From Odobenus rosmarus divergens (taxonomy: Eukaryota > Chordata > Mammalia > Carnivora > Odobenidae): a stretch of DNA of 64,000 nt. The position numbers and the translations under genes are program-made. Position 1 is the stretch's first letter, and each line of letters begins with the position of its first letter. Below the pieces are notes generated by a model. The model was not told the DNA's origin. It did not search any database and saw nothing but the letters and a program-made list of their open reading frames with translations. Shown here one piece after another: positions 56,277 to 64,000 of the stretch. The DNA is taken from contig NW_004450460.1 of NCBI RefSeq assembly GCF_000321225.1, forward strand, positions 343,296 to 407,295. Reading direction: 5' to 3'.

Positions 56277-58725
56277 TCAGGCCGGCTGCTCCACCTCCAT
56301 GAGGAAGTGCTCAAGGTCCTCATAGAGGCTGTTGGAGCTGGACAGGCAGAGGCCGAGGCTGCTGCTGTCCAGGGAGGACACCCCTTCTCGCTGCACGCAC
56401 TCCAGGTGTGCCCGGCACAGCCGTGGCTCCAGCTGTGGGGAGGGGAGGGTGTCATCAGGCCACAAAGGGGCTGCATGAGGCCTTGCCCCCAGGACCGCAG
56501 GCCTCACCTTCACCAGGACCAGGCTCTTCTCCTTGGGCCTCCCAGCTGACAGGTCCTGCCCAAAGCCCAGGTAGATGGTGTAGTGTGGGGAGCCCCGACG
56601 CCGGCGCGCCCGGAACTCCATCATCTCTGCAGGATAGGACTTTGGTGAACAGGGCCCCGGCAGGACAGAAGGGGGCAGGGACGGCACGGCCCCAGATCAG
56701 GTGCGTCACTGACCTCGGAAGAAGGTGCTGAAGTCGAAGATGGGGGTGTCCTGGTTCCTCTGCAGCAGGCGGGGGGTTGTGGAGGGACTGGCAGAGCCCA
56801 GGGGCCCGCCCACCTCCCAGTAGACCTTGCACTTGCCCAGGCGCCGGGCCCACAGCCCGTGCCCCCGCAACTCCAGCTGCAGGCCAGGGGCCACGTGTTG
56901 CAACAGCTTCTCTGTGTAGTGCAGCTGCTTCTGGTCCGGGAGCTCGGCCGGGCTCGGGAAGGCCACATGCTGGGGTGCCGTGGCAGCTGGGCTCGGGGGC
57001 CCGTACAGGAACACGAAGCTTGGATGCCACACCACCTCCTGCAGCACTGTGCGGCCCTTGTACATGATGGTCACATCCAGGGCCCTCAGGCTGGGCTCTG
57101 CCTGTGATCCAGGCTGTGAGCAGCTGGGCCTGACCAGCACCTGCTCACCGGCCCCTGGGGTGCAAGGCTCCACCTCTTGGGGGCGCTGCCAGGGCTCCAG
57201 GGCTGGGGCTGGGCCTGCATCTGGGGAGGAAGGCTTGAGCTGGCACCTGGTCCCCCAGCCCCTCCCTCCTCCACACACCCCTGGCTCCTCACCTGTCACC
57301 TGGGCCTGGTGCCTGGAGACTGTCTCGACTGCCCCTGGCAGGGACGGCTCCATGTCGGAGAGCTCCGGGCCTGAGGAGGGGAATGACGGCTGCGAACAGC
57401 TGTACTGGCCCAGCTGTGGCTGGCTCCCTCCTCACGCCCACCCCCACCCCCCACCCTCTCCCTCTCCACAGGGACTCTGCCATCCAACTGCTCCTGACCT
57501 CTGGCATGGAACCCTGAAAGGCCGAGCACCCCCACCCAACACAGCCTCTCACCAGGAGCCTCTAGGGGTACTGGGTCCACCCCCCACACAGCTTCCAGCA
57601 GATGGTCCTCCAGGCAGCTCTGCTCTAGAGCCTGGAGCAAGAGGTCCTCAGCATTGCCGGCTGGGCCAGAAAGGTGGCTTGGGGCACAGGGCTCAGGGCT
57701 CAGCCCGAGCCTAGGGAGCCCGCCCTGCAGGGGAAGAGAGGGCCAGTGTAAGTAGCTCCCCAGCCCCATGAGAAGTGGCAGCCCCAACCTGGGAACAAGG
57801 AGGGCAGAACAATCTTACCATCAAGGGCAGGGCATCTTCAAGGGTCTTCTCCCCCTGGTGAATGCCCGCACCTTCCAAGAGAGAGTTGGGATCAGGGGAG
57901 TGTGGGATGAGACGCTGGAGTGGCACACTTGGGTATGTGTCCCTGGGTAGGCCCTCAGAGCTGGGTGTCCCCTGCCATTAATCCCAGCAGGCCAAATCAG
58001 CTTTCCCTGCCCTCCCCAACAACCTGGCACCAGCCTCTTGGAGGCCAGTTTCTGAAAGCACAAATCTGCCCCAGAGGCTGTCTCCAGTGTCTGGCAGCAC
58101 TGTGTGTCTGCCCTGAACATCCTGCTCCCTAGACGGCTGCCCTCCCCTGGGGCTCCTCACCTCTCCACCCCATCTTGGAGCTGAGCCCGTACACTTTATG
58201 TGGGTCAGTGGGGTCCCCCGAGTTGTCTCGCAGCATCACAAAGCGCTGCGTACTGCGCAGCGCACAGCGGAAGTTGGTTTTCCAGCTGGCGCGGAGTGCG
58301 CCCTCGAGGGCCAACTGGTCACCTCCACCGCCGCCACTGTCGGGCGGCCACCTGCCGCGGGCCACAGCCCAGGCCTGGGGAGAGGGATAGAAGGTGGAGC
58401 CTGGGGACGCGGGCCAGGGCCTGGGCCGGCCCTCCCACCCAGTTGGGCTGGGGTCCCACCTTGAAGATGCGCGAGTCAGCCTCTCCCAGGTCCTTCCGCG
58501 CGAAGTGCTTCCAGGGCACGCGGAAGCGTGTGCGGGCCGCGTCCAGCCACCGCAGGCCTTCGTAGCGGCCGCTGCTGACCTCCCCCAGAAGCCAGTCTCC
58601 GAACAGCAGGCGCGGGGGCCCCCTGCGGGCGGGGCGACCGGCCGGGTCAGGGTGCAGGCGGCCAGGCGGTGTGCCCGCGCGCCGCAGGGTGGGATGGGCG
58701 CTCACCTGTCAGGAGCCACGGCCAT
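56277..58725 (-). CDS. IRF7: Interferon regulatory factor 7
   Basis: Nine coding exons (minus): 58706-58725, 58460-58622, 58161-58374, 57819-57871, 57553-57724, 57293-57370, 56714-57220, 56508-56626, 56277-56432; 1482 nt, 493 aa (human 503). The start MAVAPDR and stop TGA at 56279-56277 agree with the family. The N-terminal IRF DNA-binding domain shows the spaced tryptophans ([46 protein letters not shown]) and the recognition-helix [12 protein letters not shown]. The middle is a Pro-rich, poorly conserved activation/inhibitory region. The IRF-association domain ([18 protein letters not shown] to [15 protein letters not shown]) follows. The tail keeps the TBK1/IKKe phospho-acceptor serine cluster ([22 protein letters not shown]). 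Known role: master transcription factor of type I interferon induction downstream of TLR7/9 and RIG-I. Confidence 0.95.
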
Positions 58726-59067
58726 CGCTCCCTGCAAAGGACTGGCGTGGAGAGGCAGGCGGGCCCTCCGCGGGGAGGGGTGGTCACAGCCAGCAGGCAG
58801 GTGTGAGCACAGGCGGGAAGCTGGATGACGTGGCCCAGCTGTTACAGGTGTCGGGACCACAGACGTGGTTGGGGGCTGATGGCCACGACGTCGCCGAGGT
58901 GTGGGGTTCTGGGCAGCGGTGGCGCTGATATGACCACAAATGTGGGGGCGCACACACGTGAAGTCACAGGTGTTGAGCCAGCACCCAGACCCGGGCGGGA
59001 GGGCGCTGGCGGGGCCCTGCGGAGACACCACCAGAACGGCCGCTGGCTGGGGCGTGCCCGGGGCGCC

Positions 59068-59104
59068 GGGAAAGCGAAACCGCGCGCGCCGGGAAAGCGA
59101 AACC
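59068..59104 (+). promoter_or_regulatory. IRF7: Two tandem ISRE motifs in IRF7 intron 1
   Basis: The 14-mer gggaaagcgaaacc occurs at 59068-59081 and again, identical, at 59091-59104 (23-base spacing). GAAAGCGAAAC fits the ISRE/IRF element (GAAANNGAAA). The motifs lie between exon 1 (about 59278-59310) and the ATG exon, where an interferon-responsive element of IRF7 is expected. Confidence 0.75.
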
Positions 59105-59277
59105 TAAGCCCTAAGCCGGGAAGTGAGGGCTCCGCTGCTCGCGACCTGCGGCCTGCGGCCGGTCAGCGTGCGACTCCCACTTCCCAATCCTAACCCGACT
59201 CCCGGGACCGGGCCCTCCCCACCCCCGCCCTGCGCTGCACTGCCCTCGCGCTCCACGCGGGCCAGTGGTCCGAGTAC

Positions 59278-59344
59278 CTGCGTGCCGGGCCGCCGGGGCG
59301 GTAAGGTTCATCTCCCCGAGAGGCTGGGAACAAGCGCTTTTATG
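59278..59344 (-). promoter_or_regulatory. IRF7: IRF7 core promoter and non-coding exon 1
   Basis: Minus-strand CATAAAA (59344-59338) is a TATA-like box. A donor CGCAG|gtactcg with exon edge at 59278 ends the likely first exon, whose start should be about 30 bases after the TATA box (near 59310). The exon includes an ATG (plus-strand cat at 59309-59311) that, if transcribed, would open a short upstream frame. Confidence 0.55.
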
Positions 59345-59699
59345 GGGACGGGCCGGGGGCGGGGCTGCATGTGCAGCCGAGGAAGTCACGTGCTCTGGCG
59401 GCGTGTTCGTGTGTTGGGGGGAGGGACGAGTTCCCCAGGTCCCCCGCGCAGGTTCCTGGGTGCGGGTGGGGGTCGTGCAGGAGCGGCAGGAGTGGCCGGT
59501 CCTGCGGGGTCCAGTCACTCCTCTCCCTCAAGGAGCACCCCCAGCACATGCAGGGACTGGGCAGGGGGCCTCTGGCAACTAACGGGGGTGGGGGAGGCAG
59601 TGGGGTAAGCTGAAGACCTCACACAAAGCCCGGCTCTTCTTTTTTCCAGGAAAGTGGGTCATGGAGGAGGGCGTTGGGCAAGTGGCAGCCCTACCGTTT

Positions 59700-59824
59700 G
59701 GATTTTTTTTTTTTTAAGTAGGCTCCACGCCCAGAGTGGAGCCCAACCGTTGGGTCTTTGCCATCAAGATCGGAGCTGAGATCAAGAGTGGGGTGCTCAA
59801 CAGACTAAGCCACCTAGGGCCCCC
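59700..59824 (-). mobile_element. Short CanSINE variant, antisense
   Basis: T run then aagtaggctccacgcccag and end aagccacctagggccccc; the shorter, GA-tract-lacking SINEC subtype. Confidence 0.8.
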
Positions 59825-59829
59825 CCTTG

Positions 59830-60040
59830 GGATTTTTTTTTTTTTAAGATTTTCATTTTATTTAGAGAGCTTGTGGGCACGGGAGGGGAAGGGAGGGGCA
59901 GAGGGTTAGGGTCTCCAAGCGGACTCCCCGCTGAGTGCAGAGCCCTACCCCAGCTGGATGCTGGGACCCAGAGATCATGACCTGAGCAGAAATCCAGAGT
60001 GCACCGGGTAACCGACTGAGCCAACTAGGCGCCCCCACCC
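59830..60040 (-). mobile_element. CanSINE, antisense
   Basis: T run then aagattttcattttattta; end gagccaactaggcgccccc. Abuts the previous SINE. Confidence 0.88.
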
Positions 60041-60821
60041 CGCTGCCTTTGGAATCTTAATGAGAATTGTTCAGACAAGAATACTCATATACCCTTGAGA
60101 ATAAGACATTTGGAAAGGAATTCGTGGTGCTTTTTCATTAGGAAAAACACCGATGACCCTGAAGGGACAGTGTGGTGGGGGTCAGGAAGTCCTGCCTGCG
60201 GTCCTGCCCCGACGAAGCCAGCAGAGGGGGCTCTAGTTCCCCTCACAGCCGGGCCCACCTGCCACCCTGGCCCATGGCCCGCAGCCACTGCTCCCAGATC
60301 CCCTCACCCGGGGAGCCCCTGCACCGAGCCACAGGTCACAGTAGAGGCGCCAGGGCCGGGTGCCTCTTCGCACCGAGCACCGGGTGTTTCCTGCCCCCAC
60401 GGGACCTCACAGGCGCACTGGCTGTCACCCTGAACTTGCTTTCCAAAATGAGTGTTACTGAGGTGGCTCCTCAGTTCCCCCCAGGCCAAGAATCTTCCTG
60501 TCGGGTGGGGAGGTGGGGGATCCGCAGTGAAGGGTGCCCCCCTCCTGCGGCAGTGGTTAGGCCGGGAGAGGAACTTGCGCCGCCAGCTGACGCTGGCCTG
60601 GGAAGCCCCGCGGCCGGCGGGCGCAGCAGGTGGTTTACGGGAAACGGCGCTGCGCTCCAGGCAGGGGCAGGGGGAGGCCCCAGCGCGCACCCGGCGCGGC
60701 CGCGGAGGACCCGGGGCCGGAGGGCGGGAGGGGGTGTGTGGCGCGGACGGGCCGCGCCGTCCCCTCCCACGGCCGGCAGCTCCGGGGGGACTCGCGCGCA
60801 GCCGAGCTTGGAAATTGTAGC

Positions 60822-60827
60822 TTTATT
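60822..60827 (-). terminator. CDHR5: CDHR5 poly(A) signal AATAAA
   Basis: Plus-strand TTTATT, 74-79 bases beyond the CDHR5 stop codon on the minus strand; the only canonical signal nearby. Confidence 0.75.
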
Positions 60828-60900
60828 GTGCGCGGTGGCGTGGGGGCGAGCGGCCCCGGCCGACCTCGGGTCCGGCCCGCGGGGGAGGCGGGGAGCCGAG

Positions 60901-63808
60901 CTAGACGTAGGTGGAGCCGGCGCCCGGCGCGGCGTCGTCACGATCCGCGTCCGCGTCCCCGTCGCTGCTGACCTCGCTGCCGGAGTCGGCGGCGCGGGCC
61001 GCTTCCGAGGCGGGCGTGTTGAGGACCACCACGTCGGCCTCAGCCCCAATGTCTTCCCCGAACCACACGGCCTTGTAGCCGCCCTCGGGCCGCCGTTCCT
61101 TGGTCAGGATGGACCTCACAGCCGCTGGGCCGCCTCCATCGCGGGCCACCTCGGGGGACGCTGAGGCAGGGCGCGCGGCCGCGGCGCTGGGGGGCTCTGG
61201 GGGCGCAGGCTCCGGGGGCTCCGGGGGCTCCGGGGCCGCAGCCCGGGTGGGGCCGGGTGAGGAGCGGGGAGCTGGCGCCCAGTTGCCCTCTTCGGGGGCA
61301 ACAAAGGCCTGGTTGTCAAAGCTGAGGGGCTGGCGATCCTGGGGAGGGGACAGGGACAGCCAGGGCATCAACCAGGACCCCAAGCCTGGGCTGGGACCCC
61401 CACCCGTGGTGCCTTCCCCAGAGACAAGGATCCAGGCTAGTCCTTCCTTTCTCTCTGCCTCTTTCAGCCTCCTCCCCATTTTGTGGACTGTGATGTCTAC
61501 ACCCCATCTTTCCTCACCTCTGGCCCCCCCCCGCCTCTCCCTCTCCATCTGTCCCTCTCTGGTCCTGGCCCCCCAACCCCCCAGGGCCTCACCGGAGCTT
61601 TTCCGGAGCAACACTTGAGCGACTGGCCGTAGTGCTTGTGGACGAGGGTAAGGAGGGCAATCAGAGCCAGAAGAAGCAGCGCGCCCAGCACCCCGCCCAG
61701 GGCTGCCATGTCCACCACAGAGAAGCGCCGGTCCTCAGCTCGGCTGATGCTTGGCTCGCCGTGCCCCGGAGTGCTGCCTCCTCCAGTCTGGGGTGGCTCT
61801 GCCAGCAACACACCACCCACTTACCGTTAGCACCCCAAGCTCTTCCCCTGCCGACCTGCTCCAGGCTCTGGATGCCCTGGCAACAAGCCAGGCCTGGTAT
61901 CTTCCCAGAGCTGAGGTTCTGGGGAATGGCACCACTCCCCCCCCAGCTGAGGAGCTGTGTGTTCCCAGGGGCCCTTGGGGAGGCTGCTGAAGGAAGGGAG
62001 GGGAGATGGGGGTCAGTGCCCACCAGCTCCCAGTGGAAGGCAGAGGTCCAGCACCATAGGAAGGGCCATGAAGGCAGTGCTGGGGCCCGTGGAGAGAACA
62101 GCCTAGAATTGTAGGGCCCCCTGGACCCCAAATCTGGCTTCTGCCCCATCCTCCATACACCTTCCCCAGGTTATATTGTTGGGGCCCCCAGAACCTGTCT
62201 CTGTCCAGACCAGAGCAGAACCCCCCTGGGATTTCATGGTCAGTGTGGTCAGGCTGGGCCACCCTAGGGTGGGCCCTGCCCGACCGTGAATCCCAGGACC
62301 ACCTGGAGTATGAGTCAGAGAATGTAAGGGTGACTCTGGGGCAAATGGGAGGTGCTACCTGAGGTCTGTGGGGTCCTGCTGGGCCCAGGGGGCATCGGCT
62401 GAGAGGTTCCTGGCTTCAGCGTCTGTGTTGAGCCCCCGCTAGGTGAGGCTGATGGGAGGAAGGTGCTGGTTCCCACACTGGGGGGCCCCCCGGGTGTAGA
62501 TGAGGCAAGTGGCCTCAAAGTTGTGCTTGAGGGGGGATGTGGGCCAGTGCCCCCACCAGAGCTGGTCGTAGAGGGTCCCTGAGAGGGCCCCGGGGGTCTG
62601 GGGGCTTCCAAAGTGGTGCTGCTTGAGGGCCTGGTTGTTCCTCCAGCCTCTGGCGATGTGGGGGTCTCTGGGGGGCCTGAGGGACCTGGGGGGCCAGGGA
62701 CAGGATTCGGGCTTGCCTCTGCCGCCAGCATGCCTGCCCCAGGGAAGCCACCACCTGGGCTGAGCAGTTGCCTGGGGTGGGTCCCGCTGAGACTCACCTG
62801 TGGGGGAGGGCTCCTCCCACTCCAGCACTTGTATTTCCACCACGGTGGTTGCTGTGTCTGTGGTCACTGTGTTATTGGCCTCAACCTGGAGCAGAAAGGG
62901 GGCTTGTCCCTTGCAGGCCCCACCTTAACCCCTGCCCCTTGGAGATGCCCCCCTGCCCTTACCTCTGCATAGAAGACCATCTCATTGGCCAGCAGGACAG
63001 TGGTCAGCATGGTCTCGCCATCCATCCGGAAGTTGGTGTTATTGGTGATGCGATATGTGATGGCAGAGTTGACGTCCTGGACACTGCCCAGTGAGTCCTG
63101 GGTCCAGGCTGCCCCCGTGACCCCCCCAACCCACCCGCAGCCAGGCTGGTGCCTACCGGAAAGTCAGGGTCCTGGGCCCAGATCCTCAGAGGCAGGGAGG
63201 GGGCGGTTGCGTCTTTGACCTCCACACCTGCTCCAGAGCCGCGTGCCACCTGGCCATAGTACCGGCTCTTGGGGAAGTAGGGCAGGCTCCCAGTGGCATT
63301 TCGGGCCTCGATCGTGACCCGGGTCACCGAGTAGCGGGCACGGTCTGCCTGCTCACCCTGGGGGTAGGGGAGGCCTCAGCGACCAGCGGGTCCTTGAAGG
63401 ACAAGTCCTGCCGCCTGAGGCTCAGGAACACCATGGAGGCCTGGCCAGGGCACCCACCTTGACCAGCAGAGTGAAGGTCTTTGGGCTGGGGACACTTCTG
63501 GTCATGGTGAGGTTGCCCGAGTCAGCGTTGATGGCAAACGTGCCATCCTGTCCTGCGAGGTTGGTGGGAAGGCTTGGCCTCTTGCCCCCTCCAGTGGCCT
63601 GAGGGCTAAGGTCCCAGCTGGCTGTGCCCATATGGCAAGTCCCCTGGGGTGTCCTCAGCCCAAGGTGGGGATGGGGCACAGGATGGGGAGAGAAGCAGGG
63701 GTCTGGCCCGCACTTACCCTGCATAATGCTGTAGAGGATGCGCTGGCCGATGCCCTGATCCCCATCCACGGCGCGGATGGGCCCAGGACGTAGGACAAGG
63801 GGGGCTGG
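60901..63808 (-). CDS. CDHR5: Cadherin-related family member 5, C-terminal part
   Basis: Eight coding exons (minus): 63718-63808, 63458-63552, 63157-63357, 62963-63097, 62798-62885, 62359-62733, 61593-61798, 60901-61338; phases agree, 542 residues. Human has about 845, so the N-terminal cadherin repeats lie past the window end. The first five exons carry extracellular cadherin-type repeats (IRAVDGDQGIGQRILYSIM, INADSGNLTM, IWAQDPDFP, NSAITYRITNN). The 375-base exon is a Pro/Ser/Thr/Gly mucin-like segment. The next exon has the transmembrane helix (GGVLGALLLLALIALLTLV) followed by HKHYG. The last exon is a GC-rich cytoplasmic tail ending STYV, a class I PDZ ligand. Known role: intermicrovillar adhesion complex with CDHR2 in brush borders, tail binding harmonin (USH1C). 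Confidence 0.93.
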
Positions 63809-64000
63809 CTGCAGGGACAAGGGCAGGAGGAGACGCCGTGGGGCTGCTGCGATGGCCCCAGCTCACCCTCCCGCTCCCCTCAAGGGGAAGCTCGTCTCTC
63901 GCACAACTGCCCACCACACTCCTTGCGATACGTTGCTACTGAGTTAATTTGCTCAAAGACATCTTCTGATTGATCTGAATGACGGGAGTTTCAAGAGCTA
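63809..64000 (-). other. CDHR5 intron, start of
   Basis: Sequence upstream (minus sense) of the acceptor at 63809. It has the pyrimidine tract of that acceptor and then unremarkable intronic sequence to the window end. Confidence 0.5.

Larger units (their letters stand above)
59350..60820. other. IRF7-CDHR5 intergenic region
   Basis: Contains the IRF7 upstream sequence, two adjacent antisense SINEs (about 59700-60040), and GC-rich unique sequence from 60150. No splice-consistent exon was found; long open frames at 60172-61164 (+) and 60471-61049 (-) are compositional. Confidence 0.5.

Noticed and set aside
60172..61164. 330-codon plus-strand frame over the CDHR5 last exon
   Set aside because: Opposite strand of a GC-rich coding exon and its 3' flank; no domain and no splice context.
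1..64000. CRISPR arrays, operons, ribosome-binding sites, bacterial mobile elements
   Set aside because: The window is mammalian: spliced genes, CpG islands, SINEs, L1 and poly(A) signals. Tandem repeats present are minisatellites and microsatellites, not spacer-repeat arrays.

Overview
This window is vertebrate nuclear DNA, almost certainly from a caniform carnivoran (bear, seal, mustelid or dog group). Two lines of evidence support this. Intron-containing genes are recognisable exon by exon, and there are at least a dozen tRNA-derived CanSINE copies (box-like ends 'cctgggtggctcag' or the antisense 'gagccacccaggcgcc', A-rich tails, good target-site duplications). Gene order and orientation match human 11p15.5: LRRC56(+), LMNTD2(-), RASSF7(+), MIR210(-), PHRF1(+), IRF7(-), CDHR5(-). 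Human comparisons below are from memory, not from a search.

Layout. 1-4301: intron of LRRC56, full of antisense L1 and nested SINEs. 4302-8599: the last eight LRRC56 coding exons, with the 5' exons upstream of the window. 9207-13636: complete LMNTD2 (lamin tail domain protein) on the minus strand, tail-to-tail with LRRC56 and with a 5'UTR exon near 14069. About 15180-18306: CpG-island promoter and complete RASSF7. 18307-21208: no gene seen. 21209-21314: the miR-210 hairpin (minus), with its CpG-rich, HIF-motif-bearing promoter at about 21540-21880. 22000-25600: intergenic, with an old MaLR-type LTR and a MIR. About 25630-55446: PHRF1, a RING + PHD finger and RS-rich protein, 17 coding exons including one of 2.6 kb. 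Its introns carry most of the SINEs, a minisatellite interrupted by an assembly gap, and an unusual tRNA-half insertion. 56277-58725: complete IRF7 coding region, with exon 1 near 59300. 60901-63808: the C-terminal eight coding exons of CDHR5; the gene continues beyond the window end.

These genes do not form an operon-like unit. They are a conserved, dense, GC-rich block of independently promoted genes: ciliary assembly (LRRC56), lamin-tail (LMNTD2), Ras-association scaffold (RASSF7), hypoxia microRNA (MIR210), Pol II CTD/ubiquitin-linked nuclear factor (PHRF1), interferon master regulator (IRF7) and brush-border protocadherin (CDHR5). I reconstructed exon chains by requiring GT/AG boundaries, compatible phases and continuity with remembered human orthologues. 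The complete genes come out as open frames: LMNTD2 615 aa, RASSF7 359 aa, PHRF1 1633 aa, IRF7 493 aa.

I found no new multigene system. The most unusual item is a 37-bp insertion in a PHRF1 intron. It matches the 5' half of tRNA-Gly(TCC), ends just past the anticodon, and is flanked by a 15-bp near-perfect direct repeat.
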